Shown: positions 1 through 5,301 of the stretch, piece by piece | Numbering within the stretch: position 1 is the first letter of the stretch | How the letters are laid out: each line of letters starts with the position of its first letter | DNA from: an uncultured Actinomycetes bacterium | GTDB taxonomy: Bacteria; Actinomycetota; Thermoleophilia; Solirubrobacterales; 70-9 | Length of the DNA stretch: 5,700 bases | Assembly (NCBI GenBank): GCA_946482365.1 | Contig: CAMLQY010000057.1 | Location: 1-5,700, forward strand | Reading direction: 5' to 3' | Position numbers and translations under genes: made by a program | Notes under the pieces: model-generated | The model's input: only the letters and a program-made list of their open reading frames with translations | Told to the model about the DNA's origin: nothing | Database searches by the model: none

Positions 1-300
1 GGGGATCAGGTCGTTCATCCGGTTGAGGCAGCGCAGCAGCGTGCTCTTGCCGCAGCCGGAGGGACCGATCAGGGCGGTGACGTCGTTGCGGTGGATGTCC
101 ATCGAGATCCCCTTCACCGCCGAGACGCCGCTGTAGAGGACCTCGGCCTCCTTCAGCTCGAAGACCTTCTCGCGGCTGATCCCGCCGCGGCGCTGGAACT
201 CGTCAGGGCGCACGGCGATCGCGGCCCGCTCCGCCGCAGACTCGCGAGCCTCGCGACCGGTCCAGGCTCTGCTCTCGTCCTCTGTCATCTGCTCGTCCAC
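1..300 (-). CDS. pstB: Phosphate ABC transporter ATP-binding protein PstB (N-terminal part, truncated by window edge)
   Basis: PstB is the cytoplasmic ATPase that powers phosphate import through PstC/PstA. Only the first 100 residues are visible; the C-terminus lies beyond position 1. Counting from the ATG at 288, an aromatic residue (Tyr52) fits the A-loop and a textbook Walker [10 protein letters not shown], lies at residues 75-83, followed by [13 protein letters not shown], which is characteristic of PstB. The signature motif, Walker B and H-loop are outside the window. I prefer the GTG at 300 because AGGTGG (312-307) sits 6 nt before it and overlaps the pstA stop codon. The ATG at 288 is an alternative four codons shorter with a weaker ribosome site. 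About 40 charged residues, rich in Arg, Glu and Ala, precede the nucleotide-binding fold, which is longer than in typical PstB. It is the fourth gene of the pst operon, 10 nt after pstA. Confidence 0.95.
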   Translation of the reverse strand, partial: MDEQMTEDESRAWTGREARESAAERAAIAVRPDEFQRRGGISREKVFELKEAEVLYSGVSAVKGISMDIHRNDVTALIGPSGCGKSTLLRCLNRMNDLIP

Positions 301-310
301 ACTAGTCCAC

Positions 311-1255
311 CTACCACCTCTGCTCGTAGCGATTTCGTAGCCAGATCGCGAAGGAGTTCATCACCAACAGCACCCCGAGCATGACGATGACCCCGGCGAA
401 GGCAAGTGCCCGAAACTCGTCCTGCGGCCGCAGCGCGTAGTTGAAGATCTGCACCGGCATCGCCGAGTAGCCGTCGGACCCAAACGGCGTCGGGTCGAAG
501 GTGACGAAGACCGTGGCGCCGACCAGCAGCAGCGGCGCCGTCTCGCCCAGGGCGCGAGAGACGGCGAGGATGACGCCGGTGGCGATGCCGGGAATCGAAG
601 CGGGCAGCACCTGGCGGCGGATCGTCTGCCACTTGGTGGCGCCGAGCGCCAGCGAGCCCTGGCGGATCGAGTCCGGCACGGCCTTGATCGCCTCGCGGGC
701 GACGATGATCACCATCGGCAGCACCAGCAGCGCCAGGGTCAGCGAGCCGGCGATGAGGATGAAGCCGAGGTCGAGCGGGCCGCGGACGATGAAGGCGAGG
801 CCGAGGATGCCGTAGATGATCGAGGGCACCGCGGCGAGGTTCTGGATGTTGACCTCGATCAGGCGGTTCCACCAGCGGGTCTTGTCGGCGTACTCCTCGA
901 GGTAGATGGCCGCACCGATCCCGACCGGGACGACGAAGAGGATCACGCCGGCGATCAGCTCGAGCGAACCGATGATCGCCGGACGATAGCCCGCTTTCTC
1001 GGGGAAGATCGTCGATGGCGGGTTGGTGAAGAGGTCGGCGCTGAAAGCCGGGGCGCCTTCGACGAAGGCCTGGATGAGCAGGGCGCCAAGCCCGATCAGG
1101 GCGATGAGCACCGCGACCATCAGCAGTCCGGCGAAGGCGGCATTGCGGATCACGTCGCCGCGCGGCTGGTCCCTGAGCATCGCCGCGGTGGTAGCCCGCG
1201 CTCCCGCGACCGGAAGGCGGTTGCGCGGGGCCACCGCCCCCCGCCCGCCCGTCAC
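311..1255 (-). CDS. pstA: Phosphate ABC transporter permease PstA
   Basis: PstA is one of the two integral membrane subunits that form the phosphate channel with PstC. The product has 314 residues, close to the family norm. Hydrophobic segments lie near residues 40-65, 95-119, 141-158, 164-186, 222-248 and 283-306, giving about six membrane helices. The cytoplasmic coupling loop that docks on PstB is seen at about 188-212 ([22 protein letters not shown]), followed by [15 protein letters not shown] at 233-247, which is typical of PstA. The start is GTG, preceded by GGGAGG (1268-1263) at 7 nt spacing, so the start is well supported. It overlaps the pstC stop in a GTGA arrangement, implying translational coupling. 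The first roughly 35 residues are a polar, Arg/Ala/Gly-rich extension encoded by very G-rich DNA just after the start codon. Confidence 0.97.
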   Translation of the reverse strand: MTGGRGAVAPRNRLPVAGARATTAAMLRDQPRGDVIRNAAFAGLLMVAVLIALIGLGALLIQAFVEGAPAFSADLFTNPPSTIFPEKAGYRPAIIGSLELIAGVILFVVPVGIGAAIYLEEYADKTRWWNRLIEVNIQNLAAVPSIIYGILGLAFIVRGPLDLGFILIAGSLTLALLVLPMVIIVAREAIKAVPDSIRQGSLALGATKWQTIRRQVLPASIPGIATGVILAVSRALGETAPLLLVGATVFVTFDPTPFGSDGYSAMPVQIFNYALRPQDEFRALAFAGVIVMLGVLLVMNSFAIWLRNRYEQRW

Positions 1256-2172
1256 TCGTAGACCTCCCGATACCTGCGGGTCAGCCGGATGCTGATCGCG
1301 TTCATCGCCAGGGTGAGGACGAAGAGGACGGTGCCGACCGCGAAGACCGACTTGTAGTCGAGCGAGCCGGTCGAGATGTCGCCCGTCGCCGTATTGGCGA
1401 TGTAGGCGGTCATCGTCTGGATCGACTCGACCGGGTTGAGGGTGAAGTTGGGGGTCGAGCCGCCGGCGATGAGGACGATCATCGTCTCGCCGAGCGCGCG
1501 CGAGATCGCCAGCACCACGGAGGCGACGATTCCCGAGAGCGCTGCCGGGAAGATCACCCGCACCGCCACCTTGGCCCTGGTCGCGCCGAGCGCGTAGGCC
1601 CCTTCGGAAAGCCCGCGGGGCACCGCCGACATCGCGTCGTCGGAGACCGAGGCGATGATCGGCACCACCATCAGACCGATGCCGAGACTGGCCGCCAGCG
1701 CCATGAAGGGCTTGCCTTCGGCGCCGCCGAGGAACTCGCCGGGCCAGAGCGGCTGGATGACCTCGGGCAGGATGAAGTAGAGCGCGAAGATGCCGATCGC
1801 CACTGTGGGGATGCCGGCGAGGACCTCGAGCACGGGCTTGATCGTCTTGCGCACCCGCGGGCTCGCGTACTGGCTGAGGTAGACCGCGGTGCCGAGGCCG
1901 ATCGGGACCGCGAAGAGCATCGCCCAGAGCGTCACGTTGAGGGTGCCGGCGACGATCGCCAGGACGCCGAAGCTGGGTGGCTCGAACTGGGGCGTCCAGT
2001 CGATCCCGAAGAAGAACTCGCCGCCCGGCACGACTTCGAAGAAGCCGATCGTGGGCCCGATCAGGGAGATGACGATCGCCGTCGTGGTGAGGACGGAGAG
2101 GAGGCCGCAGGCGGCGAGAAGGCCCTGGATGGCCTTCTCGCCGTAGCGGGGCTTGGCTGCCTGCAGGCGCAA
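1252..2172 (-). CDS. pstC: Phosphate ABC transporter permease PstC
   Basis: PstC pairs with PstA to form the transmembrane phosphate pathway. The product has 306 residues, normal for the family. Hydrophobic helices lie at about 15-40, 68-98, 116-138, 157-177, 209-235 and 275-295. The coupling loop is at about 179-200 (DAMSAVPRGLSEGAYALGATRA), followed by SRALGETMIVLIAGG at 224-238, which distinguishes PstC from PstA. The start is inferred to be TTG at 2172: no ATG or GTG in frame lies close by, upstream codons in frame give no better candidate, and the hydrophobic helix begins soon after. There is no clear Shine-Dalgarno sequence, and only 4 nt separate the start from the pstS stop, so initiation probably depends on coupling to pstS translation. 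A perfect 13-bp inverted repeat lies within codons 10-21. Confidence 0.96.
   Translation of the reverse strand: MRLQAAKPRYGEKAIQGLLAACGLLSVLTTTAIVISLIGPTIGFFEVVPGGEFFFGIDWTPQFEPPSFGVLAIVAGTLNVTLWAMLFAVPIGLGTAVYLSQYASPRVRKTIKPVLEVLAGIPTVAIGIFALYFILPEVIQPLWPGEFLGGAEGKPFMALAASLGIGLMVVPIIASVSDDAMSAVPRGLSEGAYALGATRAKVAVRVIFPAALSGIVASVVLAISRALGETMIVLIAGGSTPNFTLNPVESIQTMTAYIANTATGDISTGSLDYKSVFAVGTVLFVLTLAMNAISIRLTRRYREVYE
2112..2143 (-). repeat. Perfect 13-bp inverted repeat (mRNA hairpin) inside the 5' end of pstC
   Basis: The arms are 2112-2124 and 2131-2143, perfectly complementary, with a 6-nt loop at 2125-2130. The repeat lies about 30-60 nt into pstC, encoding roughly codons 10-21. No T-run follows on the minus strand, so it does not look like a simple terminator. 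In many pst operons a hairpin between pstS and pstC stabilises the pstS message or reduces read-through. Here the intergenic gap is only 4 nt, and the structure lies within coding sequence instead. The structure is seen directly; the role is inferred. Confidence 0.75.
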
Positions 2173-2176
2173 CTCG

Positions 2177-3130
2177 CTAGCTGAGCTTTGCCGCCGCGTC
2201 CTGCGACGCTTCCAGCTGCTTTTCGGTCAGCGGGATGAAGCCGACCGCTTCGGCCACTGCGTTGACGTTTTCGAGGTAGAAGTCGACGAACGCCTTCACC
2301 TCCGGCTTTTCCAGGGCTTCGGCGCTCGGGTAGATGAGGAGCGGCCGGCTGAGGGGCACGTATTCGCCGTTCTGGGCGGTTTCCGCCGACGGCGCGACGC
2401 AGCCTTTGCCGCCGTCGACTTCCAGCGCCTTCAGCGCGCCTTCGTTCTCCTGGTAGAAGGAGTAGCCGAAGTAGCCCATGCCGCCGGGAGCGCCCTCTAC
2501 GCCGGTGACCGTGGCGTTGTCGTTCTCGCCGACGTTGTTGTAGTCCTTGCGCGAAGCGCCCTCTTCACCGTTGATTTCCTCGGTGAAGTAGTCGAACGTG
2601 CCGGAGTCCGTGCCGGGGCCGAAGAGCGCCAGCTCCTCATCGAATTCCTCCTGCAGGCCGGGGACCTGGCTCCAGTTGTCGAGCTCGGAGTCCGGGCCCC
2701 AGACGGCGCCCAGCTGGTCGACCGTCAGGCAGTTGACCGGGTTCTCGGGGTTGACGACGACGGTGAGGGCGTCGGTCGCGACCCGCACTTCCTCATATTT
2801 GATTCCCTCCTTCTCACAGGCTTCGACCTCTTCGGGCTCGATCGCGCGCGAGGCGTCGGAGATCGAGGTCTCTCCGGCGCAGAACTTTTCGAAGCCACCG
2901 CCGGTGCCCGAGGTCCCGACCGTCACCCGGACGCCGGAGTTCTCGGCTTCGAATTCCTCGGCGATCGCCTCCGTCAGGGGCGCCACCGTGCTGGACCCGT
3001 CGATGCGAATCGACCCCGAGAGGTCGCTGCTGCCGCCGGCCGTGCTTTCGTCGTCGCTGCCGCAGGCCGCGACCCCGACCGCCAGGACGGCAGCAGAGGC
3101 GAGGACCGCGAGCAATCTAGGGCTAATCAC
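2177..3130 (-). CDS. pstS: Phosphate-binding lipoprotein PstS
   Basis: PstS is the extracytoplasmic receptor that binds phosphate and delivers it to PstC/PstA. The 317-residue product opens with a signal peptide (hydrophobic residues 6-19) ending in a lipobox V20-A21-A22-C23, so the mature protein is expected to be a lipoprotein anchored by Cys23. An acidic, Ser/Gly-rich linker follows (24-38). Phosphate-site motifs of the family are present: DGSSTVAPLT at 44-53, TSGTGGGF at 73-80, SDASR at 91-95, GPGTDSGTFDYF at 171-182 and PGGMGYFGYSFY at 215-226, with the late SRPLLIYP segment at 261-268. The start is GTG with AAGGAG (3141-3136) 5 nt upstream, a strong ribosome site fitting the first and most abundant product of a pst operon. 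It lies 184 nt downstream of the response regulator gene, behind a Pho-box-like repeat and a terminator. Confidence 0.97.
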   Translation of the reverse strand: MISPRLLAVLASAAVLAVGVAACGSDDESTAGGSSDLSGSIRIDGSSTVAPLTEAIAEEFEAENSGVRVTVGTSGTGGGFEKFCAGETSISDASRAIEPEEVEACEKEGIKYEEVRVATDALTVVVNPENPVNCLTVDQLGAVWGPDSELDNWSQVPGLQEEFDEELALFGPGTDSGTFDYFTEEINGEEGASRKDYNNVGENDNATVTGVEGAPGGMGYFGYSFYQENEGALKALEVDGGKGCVAPSAETAQNGEYVPLSRPLLIYPSAEALEKPEVKAFVDFYLENVNAVAEAVGFIPLTEKQLEASQDAAAKLS

Positions 3131-3135
3131 TCTGT

Positions 3136-3141
3136 CTCCTT
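3136..3141 (-). promoter_or_regulatory. Ribosome binding site of pstS
   Basis: AAGGAG on the minus strand, 5 nt before the GTG start of pstS. It fixes the start and is the strongest ribosome site in the operon. pstC has none that I can see, and pstB has only AGGTGG. Confidence 0.85.
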
Positions 3142-3212
3142 CTCGTCGTTCACTCCAGTGGACGGCCCTGCGGCCGCTGACGTCGCAACCCTCGCAGCGG
3201 TCCCCCGGCAGC

Positions 3213-3252
3213 TTGTTACCTGCCTGTGTCGAGGATGTGAAGAAGATGTAAA
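3213..3252 (-). promoter_or_regulatory. Pho-box-like operator and tentative promoter of pstS
   Basis: On the minus strand two adjacent 11-nt units, TTTACATCTTC (3252-3242) and TTCACATCCTC (3241-3231), match at 9 of 11 positions. A degenerate third unit, GACACAGGCAG (3230-3220), may continue the series. Tandem 11-nt repeats are the binding architecture of PhoB/PhoP-type winged-helix regulators, and the TTCAC core resembles the GTTCA-type sites of actinobacterial PhoP/RegX3. A weak -10 candidate, TAACAA, lies at 3218-3213, which would put the start of transcription near 3206 and give a leader of about 75 nt. The repeat is clear. Its use as the pst operator is strongly suggested by position, and the -10 is uncertain. 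Confidence 0.75.
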
Positions 3253-3274
3253 AGGCCGACCCCGCCGGTCAGCC
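3250..3274 (-). terminator. Rho-independent terminator of the response regulator gene
   Basis: On the minus strand, GGCTGACC (3274-3267), loop GGCGG, then GGTCGGCC (3261-3254) form an 8-bp stem with one U-G wobble, followed immediately by TTTT (3253-3250) and a pyrimidine-rich stretch. It lies about 40 nt after the regulator stop codon, so the regulator and pst messages are probably largely separate. Its T-run is the beginning of the first Pho-box unit of the pst promoter. Confidence 0.65.
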
Positions 3275-3307
3275 ATCCGGCGAGAAAGCATCGTCAGGCT
3301 GAGCGGG

Positions 3308-3351
3308 GCGGGCGTTACGCGGGCGTAAAGCTGCTGTGAACTACTTGTGAA
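3308..3351 (-). promoter_or_regulatory. Four-unit 11-nt repeat array (Pho-box-like) spanning the 3' end of the response regulator gene
   Basis: Four contiguous 11-nt units read on the minus strand: TTCACAAGTAG (3351-3341), TTCACAGCAGC (3340-3330), TTTACGCCCGC (3329-3319) and GTAACGCCCGC (3318-3308). The first three begin TTYAC, as do the units nearer pstS, and the last two share eight consecutive bases. The array covers the last 12 codons and stop of the regulator gene and lies about 180-220 nt upstream of the pstS start. It is probably a second, upstream binding region for the Pho regulator. Binding is inferred from spacing and core sequence only. Confidence 0.6.
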
Positions 3352-4130
3352 TCCCCGCTGCCGGCCGGGACATCGACCGACTCGACTGTCCCCTCGCCGG
3401 CCTGCTGCACCGGCTCGACGCCGACGGCGGGCTCGGGGTCGAAGCGGTAGCCGACGCCGAAGTGGGTGTGGATGTAGCGCCATCCAGGCGAGCGCTTCTC
3501 CAGCTTCTGGCGCAGCTTGCGGATGAAGACGTCGACGGAGCGGTCGCCGTGGGCCATCGCGTAGCCCCAGACGCGCTGGTAGATCGACTCGCGCTCGAGC
3601 ACCTGCCCTTTCGCGTCGGCGAGGAGCTGGAGCAGCTCGAACTCCCGCCGGGTGAGGTCGAGGCTGTTGGAGCCGACGAAGGCCTGGAACCGATCGGCGC
3701 GGATCTCCAGCTCGCCGGCGACCAGCGGCCCGGTCTCGTCCACGACCCGGCTGAGACGGCGGCGGCGCGACACCGCCTCGATCCGTGCCATCACCTCCTC
3801 GGGATGGCAGGGCTTGCCGATCCAGTCGTCGACGCCGAGGCGCAGGGCCCGCACCCGCTGGGCCACGGTGGAGCGGCCGGAGCAGACGACCACGCCGAGG
3901 TCGGGCAACATCCCGCAGACCCGCTCCAGGTAGCTCCAGGCTTCCTCGCCCAGCACCGAGAGGTCGATCAGCAGCGCGTTCAGCTTCATCGCCACCAGCT
4001 CGTCGGGCGGGATCGCGCTGGTCAGGACCCGCTGCTGCCATCCGGCAGCCTCGGTTCGCTTCGAGAGGACGGTGACGAAGCCGCTGTCCTGGTCGATTAC
4101 CGCAAGCCGGATGGTCTGCTGTGGGTTCAA
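3315..4130 (-). CDS. OmpR/PhoB-family response regulator, probable regulator of the pst operon
   Basis: A two-component transcription factor with an N-terminal receiver domain (about 6-122) and a C-terminal winged-helix DNA-binding domain (about 137-231). In the receiver, Asp56 is the likely phosphoacceptor, Ser84 occupies the Thr/Ser switch position and Lys106 (in GKPC) is the conserved lysine. The acidic pocket reads D13-Q14-D15, so the usual second acidic residue next to Asp13 is Gln. The winged helix contains LTRREFELLQLL at 159-170, SVDVFIRKLRQKLE at 198-211 and the wing GVGYRF at 225-230. A polar tail of about 40 residues follows (231-271), longer than usual. The start is inferred to be TTG at 4130: the receiver begins at once and no ATG or GTG lies upstream in frame; no Shine-Dalgarno is evident. 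Its position next to pstS and its Pho-box-like repeats suggest a PhoP/PhoB/RegX3 role. No partner kinase is in the window. Confidence 0.93.
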   Translation of the reverse strand: MNPQQTIRLAVIDQDSGFVTVLSKRTEAAGWQQRVLTSAIPPDELVAMKLNALLIDLSVLGEEAWSYLERVCGMLPDLGVVVCSGRSTVAQRVRALRLGVDDWIGKPCHPEEVMARIEAVSRRRRLSRVVDETGPLVAGELEIRADRFQAFVGSNSLDLTRREFELLQLLADAKGQVLERESIYQRVWGYAMAHGDRSVDVFIRKLRQKLEKRSPGWRYIHTHFGVGYRFDPEPAVGVEPVQQAGEGTVESVDVPAGSGDSQVVHSSFTPA

Positions 4131-4178
4131 GTGGCGGACGCCGTCGCTGGCGAAGCTTGCCTGAGCTGAGACGGCAGG

Positions 4179-4184
4179 ATTGTA
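4179..4184 (-). promoter_or_regulatory. Candidate -10 element for the response regulator gene
   Basis: TACAAT on the minus strand, one mismatch from TATAAT, would start transcription near 4172 and give a leader of about 42 nt before the TTG. A TTGACC lies at 4213-4208 but is 23 nt upstream, too far for a standard -35. Activator help from the 11-nt repeats at 4224-4245 is possible. Confidence 0.4.
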
Positions 4185-4223
4185 TGCCCCTGCGGCGACG
4201 GCTGCGCGGTCAAAACCCCTGCG

Positions 4224-4245
4224 TTCACAGGATTTTCACAGCCGA
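4224..4245 (+). promoter_or_regulatory. Pho-box-like 11-nt direct repeat upstream of the response regulator
   Basis: On the plus strand TTCACAGGATT (4224-4234) is followed directly by TTCACAGCCGA (4235-4245); the first seven bases are identical and the period is exactly 11. The TTCACAG core equals that of a unit in the array at 3308-3351. The orientation is opposite to the transcription of the regulator gene, unlike the pst boxes. It could autoregulate the regulator gene (centre about 60 nt upstream of its predicted start of transcription) or drive a plus-strand transcript, since TAATTT at 4253-4258 lies 7 nt downstream. Confidence 0.55.
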
Positions 4246-4360
4246 ATGCGCGTAATTTGCGGGAACAGGCGGTCGACCCGATCGGTTGTTCTCCGGATCT
4301 TCACCGCTGAGGGCCGCTCGCGCGGCAAGCTCCGTTCCACGAGACTCCTCTCTCGTCACC

Positions 4361-4390
4361 GCGAACGGCCCACTGCCCCGGGCCGTTCGC
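4361..4390. terminator. Strong 11-bp hairpin downstream of uppP
   Basis: GCGAACGGCCC (4361-4371) pairs perfectly with GGGCCGTTCGC (4380-4390) around an 8-nt loop. It begins 18 nt after the uppP stop codon. There is no U-tract on the minus strand, a common state in GC-rich actinobacteria. On the plus strand it is followed by CATTTCC. It probably terminates or protects the uppP message, and could also end any plus-strand transcript from the gap. Confidence 0.6.
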
Positions 4391-4408
4391 CATTTCCGGA
4401 GCGCCTGG

Positions 4409-5224
4409 CTAGCTGATCGCATCGGTCCCGGCCAGCGCCAGGACCAGCACGCCGAGGGCGATCCGGTAGACGACGAAGATCTCCATCGTGTGGGTGCTGA
4501 GGTAGCGAAGCAGCCAGGCGATCGCCAGGTAGCCGGAGACGAAGGCGACGAGAGTGGCGACCGCCGTCGCCTCCGGCGAGGCGCTTCCGTCCTCGCCGAT
4601 CTTGCGCAGCTCGAAGAGGCCGCTCAGGACCACCGCCGGCACCGAGAGCAGGAACGAGTAGCGAGCCGCGGATACCCGGTCGAAGCCGCGGAAGAGGCCG
4701 GCTGAGATCGTCGCCCCCGAGCGAGAGACGCCGGGGATGAGGGCCAGCGCCTGCGCCATGCCGACGAACAGCCCGTCGCGGCCGTTCATCTCGGCCAGGG
4801 CCCGTTGCCGGGTGCCGACCCGCTCGGCGAGGACCATGACGAAGGAGAAGAGGATGAGCGCCGAGCCGATCAGGTAGAGGCTGCGAGCGCCCGACTCGAT
4901 CTGGTCGCTGAAGACGAAGCCGAAGATCGAGATCGGGATCGTGCCCAGGACGATGAACCAACCCAGCCTCGCCTCCTGGCTTGCCCGGCGGATCGGCACT
5001 CGCAATTCGCGCAGCCAGGCGGACGCGATGCGCCAGAGGTCGGCGCGGAAGTAGATCAGGACCGCGGCCATCGTGCCGAGCTGGATCACGGCGGTGAACC
5101 CGGCGCCCGGGTCGGGCCAGCCGAGCAGCGCCGGCACGATTCGCAGGTGGCCGCTGGAGGAGATCGGCAGGAACTCGGTCAGCCCCTGCACGAGGCCGAG
5201 GACGATGGCCTCGAGGGTGCTCAT
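4409..5224 (-). CDS. uppP: Undecaprenyl-diphosphatase (UppP/BacA family)
   Basis: This membrane enzyme removes a phosphate from undecaprenyl diphosphate, giving the lipid carrier undecaprenyl phosphate used in peptidoglycan and other wall polymer synthesis; overproduction of the family gives bacitracin resistance. The product has 271 residues, matching the family. The first conserved region is QGLTEFLPISSSGH at 13-26, with Glu17, the serine cluster 22-24 and His26; Gln13 fills the (E/Q)xxxE position. The second is PGVSRSGAT at 164-172, with Arg168 equivalent to the catalytic arginine. Several hydrophobic helices lie between and after (about 44-60, 88-106, 116-133, 190-206, 222-240 and 249-267). 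The ATG at 5224 was chosen because homologues begin just before this motif; a longer frame back to 5281 would add 19 unlikely residues. AGGA (5237-5234) lies 9 nt upstream. Any link to the neighbouring Pho genes is unproven. Confidence 0.96.
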   Translation of the reverse strand: MSTLEAIVLGLVQGLTEFLPISSSGHLRIVPALLGWPDPGAGFTAVIQLGTMAAVLIYFRADLWRIASAWLRELRVPIRRASQEARLGWFIVLGTIPISIFGFVFSDQIESGARSLYLIGSALILFSFVMVLAERVGTRQRALAEMNGRDGLFVGMAQALALIPGVSRSGATISAGLFRGFDRVSAARYSFLLSVPAVVLSGLFELRKIGEDGSASPEATAVATLVAFVSGYLAIAWLLRYLSTHTMEIFVVYRIALGVLVLALAGTDAIS

Positions 5225-5301
5225 GGCGGCGCATCCTATGCAAGTGCCTGAACCGCGGCGAAGGTCGCCGGCCGCCGCCACGGTGCGCTAGATTCCCGGG
5301 C
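5225..5301. promoter_or_regulatory. 77-nt divergent promoter region between uppP and the 85-aa protein gene
   Basis: On the plus strand TAGATT (5289-5294) ends 7 nt before the GTG at 5302, the typical placement of a -10 for a leaderless message; no Shine-Dalgarno precedes that GTG. On the minus strand TAGGAT (5238-5233) ends 8 nt before the uppP ATG, so uppP might also be leaderless, although the AGGA inside it could serve as a ribosome site for a longer message. No convincing -35 elements are visible for either. Confidence 0.45.

Larger units (their letters stand above)
4131..4408. other. 278-nt gap between the response regulator and uppP
   Basis: I see no convincing gene here. Small open frames on both strands lack coding character and ribosome sites. 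The gap holds the candidate promoter of the regulator gene (4179-4184), an 11-nt repeat pair at 4224-4245 with a more degenerate pair at 4289-4310, a short hairpin at 4339-4356 (ACGAGA paired with TCTCGT) and the strong hairpin after uppP at 4361-4390. A short plus-strand transcript is conceivable. Confidence 0.6.

Noticed and set aside
3163..3200. Small stem-loops in the pstS leader (3163-3176 and 3174-3200) as a riboswitch
   Set aside because: The stems are only 5-6 bp and partly exclude each other. They leave the ribosome site open and match no riboswitch class I know.
2153..3328. 391-codon open frame on the plus strand opposite pstS
   Set aside because: It lies antisense to a clear pstS gene with lipobox and family motifs. 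Long antisense frames are expected in GC-rich coding DNA, and the translation is low-complexity Arg/Ala/Val/Asp-rich with no family resemblance.
3127..4041. 304-codon minus-strand frame over the response regulator and pst promoter
   Set aside because: Out-of-frame shadow of the response regulator, with Arg/Ala/Pro-rich translation. It runs through the terminator and Pho-box repeats.
3462..4169. 235-codon plus-strand frame antisense to the response regulator
   Set aside because: Antisense shadow of a well-supported gene; no ribosome site and no recognisable domain.
4208..4213. TTGACC as a -35 for the regulator promoter
   Set aside because: It is 23 nt from the TACAAT candidate, well beyond the usual 16-19 nt, so I do not pair them.
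4180..4416. 78-codon plus-strand frame in the gap upstream of the regulator
   Set aside because: Arg/Ser-rich translation without hydrophobic core or ribosome site. It crosses the hairpin after uppP and lacks G/C third-position bias like that of the real genes.
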